Source: Dictyoglomus turgidum DSM 6724 (GTDB taxonomy: Bacteria > Dictyoglomota > Dictyoglomia > Dictyoglomales > Dictyoglomaceae). Taken from it: a stretch of 64,000 bases of DNA. A program made the translations under genes and the position numbers. Position 1 is the stretch's first letter. Every line of letters starts with the position of its first letter. Below the pieces are notes generated by a model that saw nothing but the letters and a program-made list of their open reading frames with translations, made no database searches and was not told the DNA's origin. Positions 41,528 to 48,568 of the stretch are shown here, in pieces. The stretch spans positions 900,723 through 964,722 of the forward strand of contig NC_011661.1 in assembly GCF_000021645.1 (NCBI RefSeq). Reading direction: 5' to 3'.

Positions 41528-42396
41528 AAATTCCCAAAGAATATCTTGAGAAGATAAAGGTTAAAGATATTATGAATACAGACATTGTAAGGCTTAGGCC
41601 TTACCAGGATATGCGTTCTATTCAAGAAATAATGAGAATTAAGAGAATTGATGCTATTCCTATTGTTGATGATTTAGAAAATCTTATTGGTCTTGTGACT
41701 GTAGAAAATGTAATTAATGCCCTCGCAAAAGGTGATATAAATGTTCCTTGTGAGAAATATATGGTGAGAGATCCTAAGTGTTTAAAGCCTGACGATAACC
41801 TTTATGAGGCGTTAATAAAGTTTAGGCGGTTTAGATTTGGAAGATTTCCTGTAGTAGACGAAAAAGGCAAGGTTCTTGGAATATTGAGCACAAAGGATAT
41901 AGTATTAAATCTTGTAGATGTTGAAGATATTGAGGGAATAAAGGAGGAAAAGAAAGAAGAAGCGGTTCTTATTCTTGAATATCCAGTAATGGGTGGAGAT
42001 TTTGCCTTAGCAGGAGTGGCATCTAGTAATGTGAAAAAAGTGCTTCAACAGCTTGGAATAGGTCCTGATATTATAAGAAAAGTTGCGGTAGTAACCTACG
42101 AGGCAGAAATGAATATTGTGATACATGCTTATAGAGGAGTTTTAAGGGTAAAAGTGACCCCTGAGTATATTGATATTGTAGCTGAGGATGAAGGACCAGG
42201 AATACCTGACATAGAATTGGCTATGCAACCTGGTTATTCTACTGCTCCCGACAACATAAGGGAGATGGGATTTGGAGCAGGGATGGGACTTCCTAATATA
42301 AAGAATTCCTCTGATGAGCTTCATATTGATTCTATAGTGGGAAGAGGAACCACAGTTCATTCAAGAATTTATTTAAAGAGGGAAAGGAATGTCTGA
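41524..42396 (+). CDS. CBS-pair plus HATPase (anti-sigma-factor-like kinase) fusion
   Basis: 290 residues. A CBS pair fills about residues 10-135 (VKDIMNTDIVRLRPYQDMRSI and KYMVRDPKCLKPDD). The rest, about 145-290, is a histidine-kinase-like ATPase fold of the RsbW/SpoIIAB kind: an N box VTYEAEMNIVIHAYRG, G1 box VAEDEGPGIPDIE and G2 box GFGAGMGLPNIK. There is no phospho-acceptor His domain. CBS domains sense adenylates, so this may report energy state to a partner by serine phosphorylation or sequestration. TTG start at 41524 overlaps the DRTGG stop. Confidence 0.9.
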   Translation: MKIPKEYLEKIKVKDIMNTDIVRLRPYQDMRSIQEIMRIKRIDAIPIVDDLENLIGLVTVENVINALAKGDINVPCEKYMVRDPKCLKPDDNLYEALIKFRRFRFGRFPVVDEKGKVLGILSTKDIVLNLVDVEDIEGIKEEKKEEAVLILEYPVMGGDFALAGVASSNVKKVLQQLGIGPDIIRKVAVVTYEAEMNIVIHAYRGVLRVKVTPEYIDIVAEDEGPGIPDIELAMQPGYSTAPDNIREMGFGAGMGLPNIKNSSDELHIDSIVGRGTTVHSRIYLKRERNV

Positions 42397-43720
42397 AAAG
42401 TATATTCATTCCGTTGCTATAAATCTTCAAAGATGTAGGGGATGTATCCACTGCATAAGGCATTGTCCTACAGAGGCAATGAGAGTAAGAAATGGTAAGT
42501 CTTTGATAATTCCTTATCGTTGTATAGATTGTGGAGAATGTATTAGAGTTTGTCCATATCATGCTCCTTTTGGTTTTACTCATACCCTTGATAGTATTGC
42601 CTATCTTGATAATATAGTAGTTATTATCTCTCCTGAATTCTATTCTCAATTTTCCACAAAATATTCTGTTGGCGATATACAGGAAGCTGTCAGAAAAGTT
42701 ACTAATGCAAAAGAAGTATGGGATACCACTTATGCTATCTATCTCCTTGAAAATGCTTTATTAGATTATGTTAATTCTTCCCATAATCTGCCTCTTATTT
42801 CCACATATTGTCCTGCAATAATTGAGCTGATTCAGGTACGTTTTCCTACTCTTATTCCTAATTTATCTCCTTTTAAGTCTCCCATTGAGATTATGGGGCA
42901 AATTATAAGAGAGTATTGGAGCAAAAATTATTCTAATGAGAAATTAAATTTGGTTTACATTACTCCCTGTCCTGCTCTTGCAAGTTATTTAAAGGAAAAT
43001 AAAGAAGAGGGAGTAGATTTTGTAATAGGCATAGATAACATTTATTTGAGAGTCAAAAAGGAACTTCAAGAAAATAAATCAGAAATATTAAAATTGTTTT
43101 ATCCTAAGGGTATTCTTTGTGGAACTTTAGGGGGAGAATCTCAGATTTTTAATGAAGAAGAAGCAATAAGTGTAGGTGGTATAGAGAAGGTTGTAAAGGT
43201 ATTGGAGGATTTGGAGAGAAATAAAATTCAAGAGATAAAGTTTTTGGAACTTAGAGCCTGTGAAGAAGGATGTGTAGGAGGAGTTTTAAATCCTGAAAAT
43301 TATTACCTGGCAAAGAAGAGAATGCACTCTATTTATAAAAATTTAGACAAAGAAAAAATTGAAAATACGAATCTGTTAAAAGATATTGCTGAAGTACATA
43401 TTTCCAAAATAGTAAGGATGTCTCCTATTTCTCCAAGACCTATATGGAAATTAGATGAAGATATTAATAAAGCTCTAAAGAAAATGGATGAGATGAAAAA
43501 AATCCTTCAGATTTTGCCTGGGCTTGATTGTGGGTCTTGTGGGGCACCCACTTGTGCATCTTTAGCAGAAGATATTGTAAGAGGTAATGCTCAGGTATAT
43601 GATTGTATCTTTCTTTTAAAAGAGAAATTATGGGAGATGGCTAAGGAAATGGAAGAATTATCAAGGAGATCTTCTTCAGTTATTTTAAAGCGGAGGGAAG
43701 AGGAGAATGAAGATCAGTGA
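42389..43720 (+). CDS. Iron-hydrogenase-like Fe-S protein, HydS-type putative redox sensor
   Basis: 443 residues: two N-terminal 4Fe-4S ferredoxin motifs (CRGCIHCIRHCP and CIDCGECIRVCP), an [FeFe]-hydrogenase H-domain, and a C-terminal PF04060 Fe-S motif (DCGSCGAPTCASLAEDIV). The H-domain keeps one Cys at each expected H-cluster ligand position: ISTYCPAI, ITPCPALAS and LRACEEGCVGG. The proton-shuttle Cys that precedes the first ligand in active enzymes (TSCCP) is Tyr here. This is the pattern of sensory or putative sensory HydS-like proteins rather than H2-producing enzymes. Overlaps neighbours by 8 and 14 bp. Confidence 0.88.
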   Translation: MSEKYIHSVAINLQRCRGCIHCIRHCPTEAMRVRNGKSLIIPYRCIDCGECIRVCPYHAPFGFTHTLDSIAYLDNIVVIISPEFYSQFSTKYSVGDIQEAVRKVTNAKEVWDTTYAIYLLENALLDYVNSSHNLPLISTYCPAIIELIQVRFPTLIPNLSPFKSPIEIMGQIIREYWSKNYSNEKLNLVYITPCPALASYLKENKEEGVDFVIGIDNIYLRVKKELQENKSEILKLFYPKGILCGTLGGESQIFNEEEAISVGGIEKVVKVLEDLERNKIQEIKFLELRACEEGCVGGVLNPENYYLAKKRMHSIYKNLDKEKIENTNLLKDIAEVHISKIVRMSPISPRPIWKLDEDINKALKKMDEMKKILQILPGLDCGSCGAPTCASLAEDIVRGNAQVYDCIFLLKEKLWEMAKEMEELSRRSSSVILKRREEENEDQ

Positions 43721-44057
43721 ATTGATAAATAAACTTGGGCTTGAGCTAATCTTTCCCTATGATGAAGATTGGGAGGTAGAAAATGGTATAGTATGTGATT
43801 TACTTTCCTTTGTAATGGCAAATGCTCCTGAGAATTCTGTATGGGTGACTATACAAACACATGTAAATACTATTGCTGTTGCAACCCTTGCAGGAATAAA
43901 AGCAATCATATTTGTTTCTGGTCAAAAACCTGATGAGGAAACTATAAAAAAGGCAAAAGAAGAAAATATTATTCTTGCTCGTACTGAAGATACCGCTTTT
44001 AACATTGTAGGGAAGTTATATGAGCTTGGAATAAAAGGAGTAAAGAGAATACAATGA
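43707..44057 (+). CDS. DRTGG-like domain protein (copy 2, divergent)
   Basis: 116 residues resembling the DRTGG fold but divergent: VENGIVCDLLSFVMANAPENS corresponds to the DRTGG D-LMSDVLA segment as VCDLLSFVMANAP, then VWVTIQTHVNTIAVATLAGI and VSGQKPDEETIKKAKEENIILAR. Located between the HydS-like gene (14 bp overlap) and the next DRTGG gene (4 bp overlap). Presumably forms an unequal pair with its neighbour. Confidence 0.82.
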   Translation: MKISELINKLGLELIFPYDEDWEVENGIVCDLLSFVMANAPENSVWVTIQTHVNTIAVATLAGIKAIIFVSGQKPDEETIKKAKEENIILARTEDTAFNIVGKLYELGIKGVKRIQ

Positions 44058-44446
44058 AAGGTAGGAGACTGGTTGAATTGATTGAAGGTAAAGCTTTAGT
44101 AGGTGAAGAAAAGCTTGATGAAATTGGTATCAAAAGGGCTTTTGCTGCTGATCTTATGAGCGATGTACTTGCAATGGTTACTTCTGAAGAGAGAGATGTG
44201 GTACTTATTACTGGTATTACAAATTCACAAATTGTAAGAACTGCTGAGATATTAGACATTCCTATGATAATAGTATGCAGAGGAAAAGTAGTGCCAAAAG
44301 ATGTTATTGATCTTGCGAAAGAGAAAGGGATAATTTTAGTAAGTACTGAAAAAATAGTTTTTGAAGTAAGCGGGATTTTGTATTCTCATGGTATTGAATC
44401 TGCAGTTATGAAGAAAAAGGTAAAGGAGGAGTACAAAAATATTTGA
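44054..44446 (+). CDS. DRTGG-domain protein (copy 3)
   Basis: 130 residues, one DRTGG domain with the canonical RAFAADLMSDVLAMV, VLITGITNSQIVRTAEIL and VCRGKVVPKDVIDLAKEKG. Paralogue of the first gene of the operon (41168). Starts in the stop of the preceding DRTGG-like gene and overlaps the PHP gene by 4 bp. Such proteins accompany HydABC-type hydrogenase clusters in Thermotogae and Clostridia; their biochemical job is not known. Confidence 0.87.
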   Translation: MKGRRLVELIEGKALVGEEKLDEIGIKRAFAADLMSDVLAMVTSEERDVVLITGITNSQIVRTAEILDIPMIIVCRGKVVPKDVIDLAKEKGIILVSTEKIVFEVSGILYSHGIESAVMKKKVKEEYKNI

Positions 44447-45192
44447 CTTGGATTGGAGTAGATCTTCATATTCATACCATACTTTCTCCTTGTGGAGACT
44501 GGAATATGAGCCCTAAAAAGATAGTTGAAAAAGCAAAAGAAATTGGATTAGGAATAATAGGGATAACTGATCACCACATGGTAGAAAATTTCCCTGCAGT
44601 TTCCTATTGGGGAGAGAAAATGGATATTTTAGTTATTCCTGGAATGGAAATTCAAACAAGAGAAGAAGTTCATGTACTAGGATTGTTTAAAAATTACAGT
44701 TCAGCGTATGAGTTTCAAAAAGAAATTTGGAATCATTTACCTGATAAAAAGAATGATGAGAATCTTTTTGGAGTTCAAGTAGTGGTTAATGAAAAAGATG
44801 AGGTAGAAAGAATTGAAGAAAGGTTATTGTTAACCTCAACAAATTTATCCTTAGAAGGAGTGACGAAGTTAATAAGAAAGTTTGATGGATTTATAATTCT
44901 TGCTCATATTGATAAACCTAATTTCAGTGTGCTTTCTAACTTGGGATTTATACCAGAAAATTTAGACTATGATTTACTTGAATTATCGAAGGAAGTAAAA
45001 ATTGAGAAATTTTTGAGGGATAATTATGGTTTAATATCAAAAAAAAATAACTTTATAATTTCTTCTGATGCTCACTATTTAGATGATATTAAAAAACCAA
45101 GAACTTTCATAGGTGTAGAGGGTTTAACAATTGAAGATGTCTTCTTTAGCTTAAAAAATAAAATTATAAAAATAGAAGAAATGGAGGTATAG
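44443..45192 (+). CDS. PHP-domain phosphoesterase
   Basis: 249 residues of the PHP superfamily: metal ligands in DLHIHTILSPCGDW, GITDHHMVEN and the C-terminal IISSDAHYLDDI, with GMEIQTREEVHVLGLF in between. Family members hydrolyse phosphate esters or nucleotides. In this operon it could act on a signalling nucleotide sensed by the CBS or DRTGG proteins; that is inference. TTG start at 44443 with GGAGGAG upstream. hydC follows after 2 bp. Confidence 0.9.
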   Translation: MTWIGVDLHIHTILSPCGDWNMSPKKIVEKAKEIGLGIIGITDHHMVENFPAVSYWGEKMDILVIPGMEIQTREEVHVLGLFKNYSSAYEFQKEIWNHLPDKKNDENLFGVQVVVNEKDEVERIEERLLLTSTNLSLEGVTKLIRKFDGFIILAHIDKPNFSVLSNLGFIPENLDYDLLELSKEVKIEKFLRDNYGLISKKNNFIISSDAHYLDDIKKPRTFIGVEGLTIEDVFFSLKNKIIKIEEMEV

Positions 45193-45194
45193 TT

Positions 45195-45683
45195 ATGGCA
45201 GTAGAGCTAAAGTTTTCAGATTATGCCCAGAGAGAATTGGAAAAAATCTTAGATCAATTTTCCTCTACTAAAGGTTCACTTATTATGATATTGCATGCAA
45301 TTCAAGAAAAGTTTGGTTATCTTCCTAAAGAAGCTTTAGAGATGGTATCTGAAAAACTAAAGATCCCGTTAAGTGAGATCTATGGAGTAGTGACTTTTTA
45401 TTCCTTCTTTAGGTTGGAGCCTCAAGGTAAACATGTGATTAGACTCTGTATGGGTACTGCCTGTTATGTTAAAGGAGCAGCAGATCTATTAACAGCTTTA
45501 GAGCAGATAGGACTCAAAGAGGGTAAAGTAACTGAAGATGGTTATTTCTCTTTGGATCTTGTAAGGTGTATTGGTGCTTGTAGTATGGCTCCTGCTCTTA
45601 TGATTGACGAAGAAGTATATGGAAAGCTTACTCCTGATAAATTGAAAAAATTGATAGAGAACTTCAGAAAAGAACATCAATGA
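45195..45683 (+). CDS. hydC: Hydrogenase/NADH dehydrogenase gamma subunit HydC (NuoE-like)
   Basis: 162-residue thioredoxin-fold [2Fe-2S] subunit. Cluster ligands are visible as LCMGTACYVKGA (Cys-x4-Cys) and RCIGACSMAP (Cys-x3-Cys). The N-terminal helical part has KFGYLPKEALEMVSEKL and YGVVTFYSFFRLEP, typical of NuoE and HydC. In trimeric bifurcating hydrogenases it carries electrons between the HydB flavin and HydA. The genes that follow it encode a HATPase protein, a ferredoxin-like protein and HydB. Confidence 0.94.
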   Translation: MAVELKFSDYAQRELEKILDQFSSTKGSLIMILHAIQEKFGYLPKEALEMVSEKLKIPLSEIYGVVTFYSFFRLEPQGKHVIRLCMGTACYVKGAADLLTALEQIGLKEGKVTEDGYFSLDLVRCIGACSMAPALMIDEEVYGKLTPDKLKKLIENFRKEHQ

Positions 45684-46216
45684 AAGAATTGTCTCTTCAT
45701 TTGTTGGATTTGGTGCAAAATTCTATAGAGGCTGGAGCTAGAAATATTTATATTGAGATGAAGAAGGATTTGGAAAATAAAAAATTGTTTTTAAAGATAA
45801 AGGATGATGGAAAAGGAATTCCTCCTGAGGTTTTGGAGGAATTAAAGAATCCCTTTTTTACTACAAGAAAAACCAGAAAGGTGGGTTTAGGGATTCCTTT
45901 ATTCTGGGAATTAGTAAGAAGTTGCAATGGAAATCTAAATGTTAGATCAGAAATAGGGAAAGGAACGGAAATTATTGCAGAAGTTCCTTATGATTGCATT
46001 GATCTTCCTCCTTTGGGGGATATTTCAGGCACCATTTTGTCTCTTATAGTAGCAAACCCTGATTTAAATTTAAACTTTAAATTTGAAAAGAACGGAGACA
46101 TTTTTGAATTTTCTACCGAAGATTTGAAAAGGGAATTAAATGGTATTCCCTTAAATAGTTTAGAAGTTATCTCCTTTTTAAAAAAATATATTTATGAAAA
46201 TTTGGGAGGTTGGTAA
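45680..46216 (+). CDS. HATPase-fold protein (histidine-kinase-like ATPase only)
   Basis: 178 residues with a GHKL ATPase fold but no dimerisation/phospho-acceptor domain: N box LLDLVQNSIEAGARNI, G1 KIKDDGKGIPPEV, F box NPFFTTRKTRKVGLGI and G2 in GLGIPLF, then GKGTEIIAEVP. The C-terminal ~60 residues are unassigned. Similar proteins sit in hydrogenase clusters of Thermotogae and Clostridia between hydC and hydB. Overlaps hydC by 4 bp. Probably an ATP-dependent regulator of the complex or of a partner. Confidence 0.88.
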   Translation: MKELSLHLLDLVQNSIEAGARNIYIEMKKDLENKKLFLKIKDDGKGIPPEVLEELKNPFFTTRKTRKVGLGIPLFWELVRSCNGNLNVRSEIGKGTEIIAEVPYDCIDLPPLGDISGTILSLIVANPDLNLNFKFEKNGDIFEFSTEDLKRELNGIPLNSLEVISFLKKYIYENLGGW

Positions 46217-46218
46217 AA

Positions 46219-46590
46219 ATGAGTAAAAAACTTACTATTGAGGACCTCAAAAAAATTAAAGAGAAAGCTCAGGCAGACCTTGAGGCAAGGAGTGCTGAGG
46301 GTAAAGACAAAATAGTGGTACATATGGGGACATGTGGAATTGCTGCAGGTGCAAGAGAAACTTTACTTGCAATCCTAGATGAAATAGAAAAGAGAAATTT
46401 AAAGAATGTAGTAGTGACCCAAGCTGGGTGTATTGGTCTTTGCGAATACGAGCCTTTAATATCAGTAGAAAAAGTAGGAAGCTCTAAGGTTTTATATAAG
46501 CATGTCACCCCAGAAAAGGCAAGAAAGATTATTGCTCAGCATATTGTTAACGGACAAATTGTTACTGAAGACGTACTTTCTACAGAATAA
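46219..46590 (+). CDS. Small [2Fe-2S] ferredoxin-like protein (HndB type)
   Basis: 123 residues, thioredoxin-like. The ligand pattern is HMGTCGIAAGA and AGCIGLCEYEP, giving three cysteines where NuoE-type proteins have four; the first Cys position is His. This three-cysteine form is normal for the HndB family of NADP-reducing hydrogenase operons. ATG at 46219 is preferred: GGGAGGT is eight bases upstream, while the in-frame TTG at 46210 overlaps it. hydB follows after 33 bp. Confidence 0.88.
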   Translation: MSKKLTIEDLKKIKEKAQADLEARSAEGKDKIVVHMGTCGIAAGARETLLAILDEIEKRNLKNVVVTQAGCIGLCEYEPLISVEKVGSSKVLYKHVTPEKARKIIAQHIVNGQIVTEDVLSTE

Positions 46591-46623
46591 GATTAACACA
46601 TCATAGGATAAGGAGGTTTAAAG

Positions 46624-48414
46624 ATGCCAGAGAGAGCGCACATTTTAATATGTGCAGGAGCAGCATGTATTTCTGCAGGAGAGGAAAGTTTTAAGTCTGC
46701 CCTTGAAAGGGAGCTTAAAGAGGCGGGAATTTACGATGAGGTAAAGATAATTGAAACGGGCTGTTTTGGGACCTGCGATTTAGGTCCTGTGATGGCTATT
46801 TATCCTGAAGGTACTTTTTACATAAGATTAAAGCCTCAAGATGCCAAAGATATTGTTCATGAGCATCTCCTTAAAGGTAGAGTAGTAGAAAGACTTCTTG
46901 TTAAGGAGCCAGAATTAAAGAAAACAATTCCTACTATTAATGAATTACCTTTCTTTAAAAATCAGGTAAGAATAGCATTGAGAAATGTGGGCTTTATTGA
47001 TCCGTTAAATATTGAAGAGTATATAGCTAGAGATGGCTATTCTGCCCTTGCAAAGGTTCTTACAGAGATGAAGCCCGAAGAGGTAATAGAAGAGGTGAAG
47101 AAGTCAGGCCTTAGAGGTAGAGGTGGAGCAGGGTTTCCAACAGGCTTAAAGTGGGAGCTTGGAAGAAAAGCAAAGGGAGAAGAGAAATATATTGTTTGTA
47201 ATGCCGATGAGGGTGACCCTGGAGCTTTCATGGACAGAAGTATTATGGAAGGAGATCCTCATTCGGTAATTGAGGGAATGTTAATTGGGGGATACGCGAT
47301 TGGTGCTAAAAAGGGATTTGTTTATATAAGAGCAGAGTATCCTCTTGCTATCAAAAGGCTTACAGTAGCACTGGAACAAGCAAGGAATTACGGAATTTTA
47401 GGAGAGAATATTCTTGGAACTGATTTTTCTTTTGATATTGAAATAAGAATAGGAGCAGGGGCTTTTGTATGTGGTGAAGAGACAGCTTTAATTGCCTCTA
47501 TTGAAGGTAAGAGGGGAATGCCGAGACCAAGACCTCCTTTCCCTGTTAATTCAGGTCTTTGGGGTAAGCCTACTGTTATTAACAACGTGGAAACTTGGGC
47601 AAATATCCCTCCAATAATTTTGAACGGAGCAGAGTGGTTTAGTAGTTTTGGAACAGAAAAAAGCAAAGGCACAAAGGTTTTTGCTCTTGCAGGAAAGATA
47701 AATATGACTGGTCTTATTGAGGTTCCCATGGGTATTACCTTAAGGGAAGTAGTATATGATATTGGTGGAGGAATTCCTGGGGGTAAGAAATTTAAAGCGG
47801 TGCAGATAGGAGGTCCTGCGGGAGGCTGTATTCCGGCAGAATATCTTGATACTCCAATAGACTACGAATCTATAACTGCTCTTGGAGCCATAATGGGTTC
47901 TGGTGGTCTCATTGTGATGGATGAAGATAATTGTATGGTGGATGTAGCTAAGTTCTTCCTTTCTTTCACTCAGGATGAGTCCTGTGGAAAATGTGTACCT
48001 TGTAGGGTGGGTACAAAGAGAATGTTAGATATTCTTGACAAGATTACTAAAGGTGAAGGTACAGAGGAAGACTTAGTAGAGTTAGAGGAGCTTGCTTATA
48101 CGGTAAGAAATACTTCTCTATGTGGTCTTGGTAAGGGGGCTCCGAACCCTGTACTTACTACTCTTAAATATTTCAGAGATGAATATTTAGCCCATATTAG
48201 AGATAAAAAATGTCCTGCTAAGGTATGTACCGCATTAATCCATTATGAGGTGATAAGAGAAGAATGCAGAAAATGTTCCATATGTTTTAGAAACTGTCCT
48301 GTAGGAGCAATTTATAAAGATGAAGATGGAACTTATGTAATAGATCAATCTAAATGTACAAAGTGCGGAATCTGTTTCCAAGTGTGTCCATTTAGTGCTA
48401 TTAAGAAGGAGTAA
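46624..48414 (+). CDS. hydB: Hydrogenase/NADH dehydrogenase flavin subunit HydB (NuoF-like)
   Basis: 596 residues, the full HydB layout. N-terminal [2Fe-2S] thioredoxin-like domain (ICAGAACISAG and ETGCFGTCDLGP, residues 1-95), NuoF core with SGLRGRGGAGFPTGLKWE (NADH/FMN site) and the Glu-rich CNADEGDPGAFMDRS, SLBB domain, N3-type 4Fe-4S site ESCGKCVPCRVGTKR, and two C-terminal 4Fe-4S ferredoxin motifs (CRKCSICFRNCP, CTKCGICFQVCP). It passes electrons between NADH and iron-sulphur carriers. The catalytic HydA subunit is not adjacent; the next gene is xylB. Confidence 0.94.
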   Translation: MPERAHILICAGAACISAGEESFKSALERELKEAGIYDEVKIIETGCFGTCDLGPVMAIYPEGTFYIRLKPQDAKDIVHEHLLKGRVVERLLVKEPELKKTIPTINELPFFKNQVRIALRNVGFIDPLNIEEYIARDGYSALAKVLTEMKPEEVIEEVKKSGLRGRGGAGFPTGLKWELGRKAKGEEKYIVCNADEGDPGAFMDRSIMEGDPHSVIEGMLIGGYAIGAKKGFVYIRAEYPLAIKRLTVALEQARNYGILGENILGTDFSFDIEIRIGAGAFVCGEETALIASIEGKRGMPRPRPPFPVNSGLWGKPTVINNVETWANIPPIILNGAEWFSSFGTEKSKGTKVFALAGKINMTGLIEVPMGITLREVVYDIGGGIPGGKKFKAVQIGGPAGGCIPAEYLDTPIDYESITALGAIMGSGGLIVMDEDNCMVDVAKFFLSFTQDESCGKCVPCRVGTKRMLDILDKITKGEGTEEDLVELEELAYTVRNTSLCGLGKGAPNPVLTTLKYFRDEYLAHIRDKKCPAKVCTALIHYEVIREECRKCSICFRNCPVGAIYKDEDGTYVIDQSKCTKCGICFQVCPFSAIKKE

Positions 48415-48452
48415 AAAAGGGGGGGGGATTATTTTTTCCCCCTACTTTTTTA
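48413..48452 (+). terminator. Probable terminator after hydB
   Basis: G-rich run (nine G at 48419-48427) able to pair with CCCCC at 48438-48442, flanked by A6 upstream and T6 downstream. Ends the hydrogenase operon. The G run is intergenic. Confidence 0.65.
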
Positions 48453-48503
48453 ATCTTCTCTAATCTCTAACTTTTGCGTAGCTATTTTTAAAAATTTAAT
48501 ATA

Positions 48504-48531
48504 TTGACAAATAGAAAAACGTTTTTATAAA
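48504..48531 (+). promoter_or_regulatory. xylB promoter with palindromic operator in spacer
   Basis: TTGACA (48504-48509), 16 bp spacer, TATAAA (48526-48531). A perfect 12-bp palindrome, AAAAACGTTTTT (48515-48526), fills the spacer; central CG with A/T arms resembles LacI-family sugar-repressor operators. No LacI-type gene lies in the window. Confidence 0.6.
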
Positions 48532-48568
48532 CTAATAAAAAATCATATTGAGAAGTGGGGTGAATAAT

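Noticed and set aside
48419-48427. Phase-variable homopolymer (nine G)
   Set aside because: It is between genes in a terminator-like structure, not in a coding region or promoter spacer, so slippage would have no obvious effect.
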